The translations under genes were made by a program, and so were the position numbers. 64,000 nt of DNA. Origin: Tipula vernalis. Its lineage: Eukaryota; Arthropoda; Insecta; Diptera; Tipulidae. The notes under the pieces were generated by a model that saw only the letters and a program-made list of their open reading frames with translations, did no database searches and was not told where the DNA came from. The stretch lies in NCBI GenBank assembly GCA_958295665.1, contig OY282560.1, positions 87,954,311 through 88,018,310 of the forward strand. Direction: 5' to 3'. This document shows, in pieces, positions 49,259-59,894 of the stretch; positions within the stretch are counted from its first letter, which is position 1, and every line of letters starts with the position of its first letter.

Positions 49259-49819
49259 CTGTTCGAACTGTTCGAGAATCCAGAGGAAGAAGAAATAAAT
49301 ATCTTGCCATAATAAACGAACTAATTATTTTTTATGTTTTGTTTGGTTTTACAGTAAATTTGCGTACAAAAGATATCAAGGATATCTATTTGTAGCACTT
49401 TCCAAAACTGCTAAATTATTTGATTCTTCCTTGATATTATCAATCCCCACACCAAAAATTAACTGATCGGGACTATAATAATTTCTCGTAACAATTTAAT
49501 CCTCTCCTATATCCTTAATATTCTGCTAATACTTTATTCCCAGCAAATCAAAGTCGCGATCAAACCATTAAGGTTTGCGCTGAGAAATGCCGGGTAACCT
49601 GTCAAAATTTTGAAAATTTTGAAGAATTTGTTTTGGAGTAAGACTTTAAAGACTATATTTCAGTTTGCACCACAAATACCAAGAATAAATGAAATAGAAA
49701 TATCAGTCCACCAGCTCTGCTTGTTCTATTCTTCTGCTGCCTCCCTTCAAAGGATAAGATGGTGTAGTGGATTGGTATGAACATGTAAATAGTTTATTTA
49801 TTCTTCATCTCTAACTGTT
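49259..49819. other. Non-coding
   Basis: Nothing recognisable is visible. Confidence 0.45.
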
Positions 49820-50074
49820 CGTCGACCTAACAGTGAATTAACGTAACTGATATTTTCTCGAAAACTCATCTCTGATACTAAAATGTTCGTCGTGAGAAAC
49901 TGCACCTGAATTCCTGCACCCACGTTAATTGACTGTTAGGACGACGTCGCCGTGCTAACGGTGAACCAACTAGGGTGGAAAAATATAGACAGAGTTTCTC
50001 ATGACGAAACATTTGGTACTAATAAAGAACTTTCGAAAAAATGTCAGATACGTTAATTCACAGTTAGGTCGACG
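49820..50074. mobile_element. MITE with ~90-bp inverted arms
   Basis: The left arm CGTCGACCTAACAGTGAATT, continuing through TTTTCTCGAAA and GAGAAACTG, pairs with the right arm, the inverse of TTTCTCATGACGAAAC through GTTAGGTCGACG (to 50074), over about 90 bp. The centre (about 49910-49985) holds a further decayed copy of the arm end (GTTAATTGACTGTTAGGACG). There is no coding capacity. The flanks do not show a clear target duplication, so the superfamily is open. Confidence 0.75.
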
Positions 50075-50109
50075 CATTGTTGTTCATTAGATATGGTTGA
50101 CTTCTAAAT

Positions 50110-51060
50110 GAACTCAAATCCTCACAACAATTGCACTCTTTGGAGAAGAATTCAATATCACATTTGTACACAATGGAGTGGGTTAAATTTCCCAATCAGA
50201 AACTTTACAAACGTACCAAACTTGGAACCAAAGCAATCTCACAACGGAAACCTGAACGCAATCTATGTAACGCATCCTTCAGTTAAAACGAGACAGGTTT
50301 AGACTAGGTCATCCTTTCAATCAGTAGTTAAACCATCTCCATTGCGTATAACCATCACATCCAAAAAAGCTGACCGATTTCATCTAACGAAACTTTATAT
50401 TACTTGGTGCTAAACTAATATTTTTGATTATAACTTTGATATCTTCCGCATTTTTTATTGCCGAAAAATTATGACAAACTTAACCATCATAATTAACAAT
50501 TGGCCTCAAAGGATTGCAGTCGTTGTTCACTTTAAGCAGACCATATATCCTTGGAATCGTGACATTGTATTTCCTCAAGTAATCATTCGCAACATGAAAT
50601 AATTCGATTTAAATTGGTTTCTACTGACAAAATACCGACCTTTCCTATCTCCGATTGTGTTGTTGTCTAATAAGACCAAATCCATTTTCTCAATATATGT
50701 ACATAGGTACTGGGGTTTTTTCTGACTTTCGTAACATTAACCTTACCAAATTTTCCATTTGTTACCTACAAATCGTATAACATTGTGAGTACTCCATCCA
50801 TAGTATTTATTTGTAAGTTATCGTTAAATTTAAAAATTTTCAACGCTCTTACTTTTTAAAACCCTGATCTGTATTATCTACTCTAATTTAGAAACATCAC
50901 TCTCTAAATCTGCTACATTTCTAGGATACGGAATAAAATCTTTCTTAATTTATCTATTTTCATATTCTATAAGCCTGGACCAGGATGTTTCTTCTCCAGC
51001 AGTGATATTGGTCGTTAGTGAAGAAATCTTTGGACTGAGCAGATGTCGGTCATTGCTAAA
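50110..51060 (-). pseudogene. Possible Penelope-like element RT relic
   Basis: The minus strand at 50588-50484 is open and reads LRKYNVTIPRIYGLLKVNND and CNPLRPIVNYDG. This fits the conserved P-x-YGLPKIHK and PLRPI blocks of Penelope-like reverse transcriptases. Weaker support: upstream pieces with NPSTYVHILRKW near 50730, and later a NAEDIKVIIKNISLAPSNIKF stretch near 50430. The YxDD block is not readable. Another reverse-transcribing element cannot be excluded. Confidence 0.5.
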
Positions 51061-51279
51061 CATTTTTAATTTTGATATTTCCTTCTTGAGTCAAACAATA
51101 TTTTTAAAAGTTTCTGTAATTTCTTGATTGATAATCAAAAAGAAGAACTTTATCGATAATTGTGAACAAGTTTTTTATGTGTCCATAAGAGGGAAAAACG
51201 TGCCATTTTCCGAACCTTATAAAAAAGTTCTTCTTATTTATGGTCTTTGCTTTGTCACATTTTCGAATAATATAGGAGT
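51061..51279. other. Non-coding, left flank of the young gypsy element
   Basis: No motif. It ends in GAGT, the left copy of the target duplication (51276-51279). Confidence 0.6.
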
Positions 51280-51975
51280 TGTAGTATGGTTCCTTGGTTT
51301 TTTTTTTTAAATAAAATAAAAACTCAGGTAACTAATTTAATTAATTATTAATTATTAAAAATTATTATTTATTTATTTATTTATAAACAAAAAAAAATTA
51401 TTATTAATTATTATGACACTTTATTTTCAAAACAATTTTATTATTATATATGTATATAGCACCACCGTTTCGATTGCGCGTCGTATATATACTGCCTCTC
51501 AAAATAAAAAGCAAAAAACAAAACCCGAAATAATGCGCGAACGATTTTGATTCCCCTCGAAAAAGCTTGGCTGTATTGGGGTGAGTGGATTATAGTGTAC
51601 GCAAATTTAATATGGACGTATGACGAGCAAAGTAGTATAATAATATGAATTCGTTGTATATATTAAATATGTATGTATGTATTATACCGTCGTGATTATT
51701 TCACGAAATTTTGGACATGCCGGATGGTAATAAAAAGTACAAATAAAAACATCGTGGTTTTATATGTAAAATGGAAAGCAATTTGACTACATTATTTATT
51801 TCATCTACCGTTCAATCTTTGGTTATTGCGAGCGCGCATGACAACCAAAGAGAATGTATTTTTGGTAAATGATTTGACTAACGCCTGAATGTTAGCGCAA
51901 AATACGATTACGTTATTTTGCAATTGGAGCGCGATTGAAATTTTATTTTATTTGAAATTTAAATCGGTCGCTACA
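51280..51975 (-). mobile_element. 3' LTR of the CsRn1-like element
   Basis: It is 696 bp and matches the 5' LTR throughout, except for one extra T in the homopolymer near 51298-51308. It has the same TGTAG...CTACA ends. Confidence 0.95.
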
Positions 51976-51990
51976 GTACTCCCCTCCTAG
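51976..51990 (-). other. Polypurine tract before the 3' LTR
   Basis: On the minus strand AGGAGGGGAGTAC directly precedes TGTAG. It primes plus-strand DNA synthesis. Confidence 0.75.
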
Positions 51991-52012
51991 TTGATTCTAG
52001 TAAAACTTGAAT

Positions 52013-55000
52013 CTAAACGATAAATGACACTGCTTGGTTGGTTCGGGATTGTAAAGTATGCTCAACCGAACTTAGGATGCCAAAAGCAGGTTTAAGTCTA
52101 TCAATTGAAATATTATGATTATTGTCTTTGATAGATATAATAAAATATTTACGAAGTCGTCGTATGACTTTGTAAGGTCCTTCATAAGGAGGAGTGAGTC
52201 CAACACGAACTCTGTCAGACCTGACAAAAACAAACTCACAGTTGTCCAGAGCTTTCGGGACAAATATGCGGTTCTGAGTTGCTATACGCGTAGGTGCAGG
52301 TATGAGATTCTTCATTGTGTTTCGGAGTTGGTCGACTATTGTGTCGCTAGAAGGTAACGGTGAAGAAGGATTGTCAACAAAGAACTCCCCGGGAAGTTTA
52401 ATGGTCTGACCATAAACCATCTCTGCGGGTGAGCATTTAAGATCTTCTTTCACAGAAGCACGTATACCTAATAAAATAATTGGAATTTCAGAACTCCAAT
52501 TAATAGTGTTGCCTCTGGCCATTAGAGCAGCTTTAAGCTGTCTATGGAAACGTTCAACCATGCCATTGGCTTTAGGATTGTAAGCCGTTGTACGAATACG
52601 ATTAGATCCAAGAAGTTTAGTTAATTCTGAGAAAAGCTTGGATTCGAATTGTGTGCCCTGGTCAGTTGTAATCCGCGCAGGAACACCAAAACGTGCAATG
52701 TAATTATTGACAAATGTAGTAGCAATGGTTGCGGCTGTCATGTTGACCATGCAGTACGCTTCAGGCCATCGTGTAAAACGATCAACACATGTAAGTAAAT
52801 AAGAATATCCATTGGAAGGAGGAAAAGGTCCTACTATATCCAAATGGATATGCTCAAATCGACCAGGTGGAATTTCGAATTGACCATACGGTGAGATAGT
52901 ATGGCGTTGCACTTTTGAACGTTGGCAAGCACTACAAGAACTAGTCCATTGGGTTACGTCCCTGTTGATGCTTGGCCAAAAATAGCGAGCCGTAACCAAT
53001 TTACGAGTGGCTCTGATACCAGGATGTGATAAATTATGTAACGAGTCGAATATAGCTCGACGTAATACTTTTGCGATATAAGGGCGATTTTTGCCTGTAG
53101 ATGTTTCGCAATGGACTTCGAGGCCGGGTAAAATAATTAGTTCAAGCTTCCATTTGGAAGTTGACTGGCGTCCCGATTTATCTAGTAACGATTTAAGTTC
53201 GTCGTCGGATCGCTGTGTCGAAATAATGTTATTATAACTGCAGTCTGTTTCAACTGCGGCCGAGTCAATATTATTTGTTCTTGATAAGGTATCTGCGACA
53301 ACATTGTCGGTACCAGGCACATGCTGGATATCGGATGTAAATTGGCTAATGAAATCCAAATGGCGTGATTGCCTAGGATTACGTTCAGTTTTAGACTGAA
53401 TAGCTCTAATTAATGGTTTATGATCTGTGAAAACTGTAAACTCACGGCCTTCCACAGAATATCTAAAATGCTTAATTGCTTGATAAATTGCTAAAAGTTC
53501 CCTATCAAATGCTGAGTATTTTAACTCAGGATTCGTTAATTTTTTTGAATAGAATCCTAATGGTTCCCATTTATTATTATGATACTGCTGCAGAACAGCG
53601 CCAACGGCGGTGTTAGATGCATCAGTAGTAATGCTAATTTTGGCGTCACTCAAAGGGTGCGCTAGCAATGTAATTTTGGATAGTTCGTTATTTAACTGAG
53701 TGAATGCTACTTGACATTCCTCGGGCCATGAAAAGTTTTTAGCTGTCTTAGGTTTTTTATTCAAAGAAGACAAATGGCCGTGTATCGGTGCGAGATATTC
53801 AGCTAATCTGGGTATGAATCGGTGATAATAATTGATCATTCCGATATACCGCTGAATATGCTTAATCGAACTAGGAACTGGGAAATCCTTGATTGCTCGG
53901 ATTCTTTCCACACTGGGTTGGATTCCATCAGGGGAGATCTTGTGGCTCAAAAAATCTAAAGTCTGAACGCCAAAAACACACTTTGGTGTTTTGATATGTA
54001 CATCATACATGGCTAGTCTTTGAAATAATTGTTCGAGATGCAATAAATGTTGTTGTTCATTCTCTGAAGCAACTAAAATATCATCAATGTATACATAAAC
54101 GAAGTCGAGTCCGCGGACCACCTCGTTCATAAATCGCTGGAATGTCTGTGCAGCGTTTCGTAGACCGAAAGGCATACGTGTGAATTCGAAGAGTCCAAAA
54201 GGCGTAATAATAGCCGTTTTATGGATATCTTCCTCCGCGATTGGTATTTGATGATAAGCTCTGACAAGATCTATTTTTGAAAATATAGTGCAACCATTCA
54301 AATTCATAGAGAAATTTTGAATGTGGGATATCGGATATCTGTCCGGTGTAGTAACCGTATTTAGCTGCCGATAATCTCCACATGGTCTCCAATCGAGATC
54401 TTTTTTGCGTACCATGTGTAAAGGACATGATACGTGGGACGCCGATGGTCGACAAATACCCAATTCCACCATATGTTGGAACTCAAGTTTTGCGGCGTTG
54501 TGTCTATCGGGATCTAGTCTTCGTGGTCGCGCCGTTGGTAAATGACCTGTAGTTACAATGTGGTGTACAACATTGTGGCGGACCGGTAACTTGAAATCAG
54601 GCAATGCTGTAAGAGTAGGAAATTTTCGTAGCAGCGTGCCGTAAGCGTTATTAATAACAAAATTAATGGGGGTAGGAGTTGGATCGTTTTTAATTACCGC
54701 ACACACTGATAATTCAGTGAGAGTATCAATTAGTCGCTTTTGTTTCAAATCGACTAATAGGCCGAACTTTACAAGAAAGTCGGCGCCAATGATCGGACGG
54801 TTCACCGCTGCAATTATAAAGGCGTGGGTGAAACTGCGTTTTAGACCGATATCTAATTTGATCAACTTCGTACCATAAGTACGAATAGCTGATCCATTGG
54901 CTGCTGTTAGAGCTAGATCCGATTTTCTATTAAGATATATATTTATTTTTACAAAATTCAATGGGATGACCGATAGGTCAGCGCCCGTGTCTATTAAAAA

Positions 55001-55089
55001 ATTCATATTATTATTTTTGTCATGTATAATTAGTCGGTTACTAAGTAATTTATTTACCGTAACCGATTTTACTTTGCCGCCCCCTAATC
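52013..55089 (-). CDS. pol: pol, CsRn1-like element: protease, RT, RNase H, integrase
   Basis: The frame is open from the frameshift site through the stop at 52013; the ATG at 55006 is probably not a start. Domains by residue from that ATG: aspartic protease [13 protein letters not shown] (3-15); reverse transcriptase with [12 protein letters not shown] (about 205), [13 protein letters not shown] (about 240) and [11 protein letters not shown] (about 305, YIDD); RNase H with [13 protein letters not shown] (about 455) and [11 protein letters not shown] (about 527); integrase zinc finger H-x3-H...C-x2-C ([15 protein letters not shown]); integrase core with HLDIVGPF (about 719), TTDQGTQF (about 780) and GMVERFHRQ, the last two acids exactly 35 residues apart; and a C-terminal GPY/F-like module ([19 protein letters not shown]). 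All catalytic residues are present. No chromodomain or env is seen. Confidence 0.95.
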
Positions 55090-56034
55090 GTTTTTTGGCT
55101 GAGCCGATGATTGCTCAACGTTGGCTTTATATGTCTTATTAAAATTGCAAGGCGGTTTGCAATTGTTTGCTCGCATTTTATATTTATTATGGTTGTAACA
55201 CCATTGTTTATTATAATTAGGTAATCGTGTATTGTAATTTCCGCGGTCATTCGAGTTTCGATTCCCGGAATTACTTCGATTCCTATAATTGCCATTAAAG
55301 TTGCGGGAGGTACTCCTACCTCTGTTGTTACCCAACTGGTTAGATAAATTATTTAAACGGGCCTCCATCGTGTTCAACTTTTGCATAATAGCTTGCAGGC
55401 TTAATGGCTTATTATTATTTGTATTGGTGGTTTTAAAACTGTTATTAAGTGGTGGTCTAAATGAACTGGATGAAGATGGTTTATTTATTTGTGCCATTGC
55501 TGGCGTACGATTCATGGCATCGTAAATTTTGTCGGCCATCTTCACTAGTACATTCAATTTGGCATCGTCTGGCTGAGTCATCAGCGTAATACGCACCACT
55601 TCCGGTAATCTTCTCGTCCAAAATGTTTTGACTATAAAATCGTTAAAATTTTGGCCTGCTAGTGATTCTATTTTCTGGAGGAGTTCGGATGGGTGCATAT
55701 CGCCAAGATCGATGCCACTCAATAATAATTCCAGTTTACGTTCGTCATTTAGAGCGAGTCTCTGGATTAGGGTTGCTTTTAATGCTTCGTATTGATTTTC
55801 TTTTGGTGGTTTTCGTATGAAATCGCTTATTTTTTCGCTGACCTCAGGAGTGAGTGCCGTTATAACGTATAAAGCTCTTTTACTATCCGATTTAATTTTT
55901 GCCAGTTCGAATTGATACTCGGCGGTATCAAACCACGTCTGTGGATTATCAATCCAGAATGGCGCCAATTTAACATTCATAATTTCGTGATCAACCTCCA
56001 TATGTTGAAGTTCCTGCTTATCCTCATCCGCCAT
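55084..56034 (-). CDS. gag: gag, CsRn1-like element
   Basis: A 316-codon intact ORF. The start is the first ATG ([16 protein letters not shown]). Residues 20-170 contain [20 protein letters not shown], then [14 protein letters not shown] and [18 protein letters not shown], matching the capsid-like domain of CsRn1-type gag. A Ser/Asn/Arg-rich stretch (residues 185-275) follows. Near the end [19 protein letters not shown] has Cys-x2-His-x9-Cys-x3-Cys, a CHCC cluster in place of a CCHC knuckle. The product assembles virus-like particles in the cytoplasm and binds RNA. The stop (TAG, 55086-55084) lies directly after a slippery heptamer that gives access to pol. Confidence 0.92.
   Translation of the reverse strand: MADEDKQELQHMEVDHEIMNVKLAPFWIDNPQTWFDTAEYQFELAKIKSDSKRALYVITALTPEVSEKISDFIRKPPKENQYEALKATLIQRLALNDERKLELLLSGIDLGDMHPSELLQKIESLAGQNFNDFIVKTFWTRRLPEVVRITLMTQPDDAKLNVLVKMADKIYDAMNRTPAMAQINKPSSSSSFRPPLNNSFKTTNTNNNKPLSLQAIMQKLNTMEARLNNLSNQLGNNRGRSTSRNFNGNYRNRSNSGNRNSNDRGNYNTRLPNYNKQWCYNHNKYKMRANNCKPPCNFNKTYKANVEQSSAQPKND
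55090..55096 (-). promoter_or_regulatory. -1 ribosomal frameshift site A AAA AAC
   Basis: On the minus strand the gag frame reads CCA AAA AAC GAT TAG. The heptamer A-AAA-AAC is in the phase needed for -1 slippage, and after slipping the reading enters the pol frame (CGA TTA GGG GGC), which is open to the end of pol. So pol is very likely made as a gag-pol fusion. A downstream stimulatory structure is not obvious to me. Confidence 0.8.
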
Positions 56035-57181
56035 TTCAAAAAGTAAAATGCAAAACCACCAAAAGAAATTGTAAAAAGAAAAATTGGTATTGGTGCGGCT
56101 TAGTATGCGCAGATCGCTTGAACGATCGCAATACCTGTCCTAAAATTATATGTGTAGTTTATTCGCAATCGTGTTACTTATTAAACTGTGATTATATTTA
56201 ATATATATTGTAAACTACGTGAAATTACCGAAAGAATTATTGAAACAATTGCGCTACTTAATAATAATGATCGAATAATGAATGACGTAAGAAATTTAAC
56301 CCATCAATTATTGGACGAATTAATGTGTCAGAAAATAACCCAACCAAACTATTTCAAACGTACTATGGTTCCGCACAATTCAACGTTATGTATAAAATCG
56401 GAATGCAAAATTCGAATACACAGAAAGAAATGAATGGTGCTAAATTTACAGAATGAGGTTAGTATAAGCCTAATGTGTTTTTAAAAAAACAAACAGGATA
56501 TATAAATTATTCTTTTAGTGTTAGTAATTATATAATATAATGATTTATGTATCATAGAAATATATTATTTCGTTTTTACGATAAAAATGTAATGTTTATA
56601 TGTGTCACTAACTAGGTGATTCTACTTTACTTTAATATCATCGGCAAAAAAAAATAAAAAAAATAAAAAAAACTCATCTGTAACTTTTGATGCGGTTGAT
56701 GTAAGCTGCGATGGTGTCCTTTGATGTAATTGATGATGTCCTATGATGAAACTGCTGATTAATTGCGATTGCGTATCTGCATGTCCAATATGGCTACCAA
56801 AATACACGCGTTTTCGTATTTAACTTTCCGCTGAGTTTCCGAAATTGAATAATCGTAATTATATTTATACAATTTTTATTTTGCGGCAAAGCTCGCCACA
56901 ATCACAAATAGTTGTAGGTCGTGGAAATTAGTATCCACCCGTGTCGCAGGTTACGTCGGAAAACAAGAAATAATTTATTTTAATATTTTGTGGATAATTC
57001 ACTTGTGATAAATATGGTTATAAAAGGTTATAAAAGAAATGGCTGTACGTACCATTTTCTTGGCACGAAAAACTCGTGCCAAGAGTCCAATTATTTTCGT
57101 ATAATATCCAAAATTTTCTGCTTAAGCTAAATGTAGGTGCTTATAAAACTGCTGCTGCGGCTCCTATTCCCTAAAAAGGGC
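56035..57181 (-). other. Long untranslated leader of the CsRn1-like element
   Basis: About 1.15 kb between primer site and gag start, with no supported ORF. It contains an A/T-run block at 56645-56672. Confidence 0.75.
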
Positions 57182-57195
57182 CGTCGGGGTCACCA
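57182..57195 (-). other. Primer-binding site, tRNA-Trp type
   Basis: On the minus strand TGGTGACCCCGACG starts five bases after the 5' LTR. It is complementary to the 3' end of tRNA-Trp as I recall that sequence (14 bases including the CCA complement). Confidence 0.8.
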
Positions 57196-57199
57196 AAAA

Positions 57200-57894
57200 T
57201 GTAGTATGGTTCCTTGGTTTTTTTTTTAAATAAAATAAAAACTCAGGTAACTAATTTAATTAATTATTAATTATTAAAAATTATTATTTATTTATTTATT
57301 TATAAACAAAAAAAAATTATTATTAATTATTATGACACTTTATTTTCAAAACAATTTTATTATTATATATGTATATAGCACCACCGTTTCGATTGCGCGT
57401 CGTATATATACTGCCTCTCAAAATAAAAAGCAAAAAACAAAACCCGAAATAATGCGCGAACGATTTTGATTCCCCTCGAAAAAGCTTGGCTGTATTGGGG
57501 TGAGTGGATTATAGTGTACGCAAATTTAATATGGACGTATGACGAGCAAAGTAGTATAATAATATGAATTCGTTGTATATATTAAATATGTATGTATGTA
57601 TTATACCGTCGTGATTATTTCACGAAATTTTGGACATGCCGGATGGTAATAAAAAGTACAAATAAAAACATCGTGGTTTTATATGTAAAATGGAAAGCAA
57701 TTTGACTACATTATTTATTTCATCTACCGTTCAATCTTTGGTTATTGCGAGCGCGCATGACAACCAAAGAGAATGTATTTTTGGTAAATGATTTGACTAA
57801 CGCCTGAATGTTAGCGCAAAATACGATTACGTTATTTTGCAATTGGAGCGCGATTGAAATTTTATTTTATTTGAAATTTAAATCGGTCGCTACA
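57200..57894 (-). mobile_element. 5' LTR of the CsRn1-like element
   Basis: Read on the minus strand it starts TGTAGCGACC and ends CCATACTACA, 695 bp. A TATATATAC box lies near 57412-57420 on the minus strand and would drive transcription leftward into gag. Confidence 0.95.
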
Positions 57895-58479
57895 GAGTAA
57901 ACCCCAATAACATTTTAAACGTATATAGGTCCTTCCGAAATATCATAGTAACATGTTTGCCGATCGGTGAAAACCTCGAGATATTGATTTTCTTAGGCAT
58001 TAAATAAATACGTTTCATCAGCATATTATTATAGAAAAATATTTTAATTAATTCGCCCGAATGTGTACATACTTTCTAAAACACATACATGTTTGATGTT
58101 AGGATAAAGCTCAGTCGCATCTAAAAATCAATTTTTCTTTGAGATCTCAATGCTTAATGAAAATCGTAAACGTAATAAATCAAAACTTTGACTCATTTGT
58201 CGACATTATCTGCATTGTCGACGTAATTTTTTGATTTGTCTACATATACTGTCTACACGAGTAGACAATTGATTAATTACTTCATGTAGACTATGCGGCA
58301 CAACACTGTCTCCAACGCAATAGTTCTTATTTGTTTTTTTCTTTCCTTACAATACTATCAGAAGTAAGAGTCAAAACCGTTTACAAACGGCTTCATTTTT
58401 AATATACTAAAAAGTAATAGTAGAACTAAATAAAACCAATTGATGTGTTTCTGATGACTTGGTCTGGGTGAGTTGAGAC
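57895..58479. other. Non-coding, right flank of the young gypsy element
   Basis: It begins GAGT (right target-duplication copy, 57895-57898). Nothing else can be supported. Confidence 0.55.
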
Positions 58480-58830
58480 CCCAAATAAATTCTCAACTAA
58501 ACTGCGCACTCAACCCCAACGATACTGCTAATTCAAGCACAAGTCAACCCCCAAGTCAACCCTCAACTCAACCTCTAAACAAACAAGGTTCGAAAACTGC
58601 ATGAGTACATGACCAGTCACCATCTGGACTCCCAACTTAACCCTTAGGTTAGCTCCAAAACCAATGTCCAACTTAAACTTCAGCTTAATACAACTCAAGT
58701 GCTAACTCAACCCTCAACTGAACCATAACTCAATCCCAACTCAGCCCAACCTAACTAAGAACTTAACTCAACCCTAAATTAAACACCCAACACAATGCCC
58801 AAATCATGCGTACATGAACTCAATTTAAAT
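58480..58830. repeat. Degenerate AACTCAACCC repeat
   Basis: Variants of AACTCAACCC (CACTCAACCCCAAC, AACTCAACCTC, CCCAACTCAGCCCAACC) run through about 350 bp. It is the inverse-oriented counterpart of the block at 3105-3665 and equals the sequence at the right edge of the window. Confidence 0.75.
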
Positions 58831-59107
58831 TAACCCAAGCTGACTTTGCGGATTCTTATTTCCAAATTTCCAATAAATCCAGGAACAGAATAATTAATTT
58901 AATATTGAAACAACAACACGCTATAAATTCAACAAAACTGTTTTAATTCTTCTCTATAAAACGTTGTTCATGGCTCTGGTGTCTCAAGGAAAGTGACCGA
59001 GCAATTTTATTTTGTAATAAAACTTAGTACATGCGCGAAATACAAATAAAAATAAATCCGCGGCAAAGTTACTCATCTATTAAACAATAGATGTCGGTAA
59101 AATTAAG

Positions 59108-59633
59108 TGTTATTGTGACGGTGACATCTAGGGTGTGATAGAATAAATTAAATTAATAGCTCAATGTTTTTACTGTACTAAAATGGAATTTTCCATGATA
59201 AAAATCTTCTAAATGTTTCTACGCTATTCTAACTGGAAAAGTCATGAACTTTCGAGAAGTTTGGTTTGTGTATATAAAAAGGCGAACAAGATCGAAGTGG
59301 ATTATTAGTATTTGGAACGTAATCGTGTAAACTTGTAAGATTATTAGTAGTATTTGGAAAGCGACAGTGTGAAGATTAAAAAGGAATTAAAAAGTGATTT
59401 AAAAAGTGTTTTAGTAGAAATAAAAATTATAAGTGTACAGTAAAATTTGAGAATAATTTATATAAAGTGATTTTGTGAATTTTTATTAATAAATTGTATT
59501 GAAATTGAAATTGAACTGTGCTGTAATAATTCTTGTGCTAAATAAATAAATTCGCTGGTGATAAATTGAATTGATTTTGTTTTATTCACAATCCAGTAAT
59601 ACGAACCTTGATTAACAAGGCGAAAACGTAACA
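59108..59633 (+). mobile_element. Probable solo LTR
   Basis: It starts TGTTATTGTGACGG and ends AAAACGTAACA, with TGTTA/TAACA inverted ends. Inside are a heat-shock-element-like motif, a TATA box (TATATAAAAA, 59271-59280), an A-rich transcribed-leader-like stretch and a polyadenylation-like AATAAATAAATT near 59543. No coding part or primer site follows. The flanks (TTAAG, TTATA) do not show a target duplication, so the ends are uncertain. Confidence 0.55.
59245..59280 (+). promoter_or_regulatory. Heat-shock-element-like motif and TATA box
   Basis: TGAACTTTCGAGAAG (59245-59259) is three perfect inverted nGAAn units (GAA, TTC, GAA), followed by a partial fourth (TTT). The TATA box starts 12 bp downstream. 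The arrangement is that of heat-shock gene promoters; function is inference. Confidence 0.6.
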
Positions 59634-59889
59634 TTATACTTTATACAAAATTATAATAATAATAATAATAGTCGATAATACAGGTTGTTACACAAATTGA
59701 ACCTTAATGTCAAATTGAATTTACAATACATATGTTATTTTCGTAAATGCAATAGAAAAATTACAATGTTTATCATTTATGAATAGACCGAAAGGTTAAT
59801 TTTTAATTCTAAATTTTAATATTTCAATCTATATCCCGCGCCCGTTGGCTCAACTGAGCCAGATGGTAATCTGCAAAGCTTGTTGATCG
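59634..59889. other. Non-coding, 3' region of BEL-D
   Basis: A short (AAT)n run lies near 59651-59668. BEL-D's 3' LTR should begin here on the minus strand after GGGCGCGGGATAT (about 59840), but I find no partner for it. Confidence 0.45.
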
Positions 59890-59894
59890 GTCGT

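Larger units (their letters stand above)
51280..57894 (-). mobile_element. Complete, young Ty3/gypsy element (CsRn1-like clade)
   Basis: Two LTRs in the same orientation (51280-51975 and 57200-57894) enclose a primer site, gag and pol. GAGT stands immediately outside both LTRs, a 4-bp target duplication. The LTRs look identical apart from one T in a T-run (11 versus 10), so insertion is recent. Gag and pol are free of stops. The tRNA-Trp-type primer site and a gag with a Cys-His-Cys-Cys cluster instead of a standard knuckle are, as I recall, typical of the CsRn1/Kabuki clade. No env gene is present. This is the best candidate for a currently mobile element in the window. Confidence 0.95.

Noticed and set aside
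54219..55525. Further open frames overlapping gag and pol of the CsRn1-like element
   Set aside because: Shadows of the intact gag and pol frames, with no motif of their own.
56188..56433. 81-residue ORF in the leader of the CsRn1-like element
   Set aside because: On the strand opposite to transcription, with no motif.
59108..59633. 3' LTR of BEL-D
   Set aside because: TATA box and polyadenylation signal run on the plus strand, opposite to BEL-D, and it does not follow BEL-D's coding end directly.
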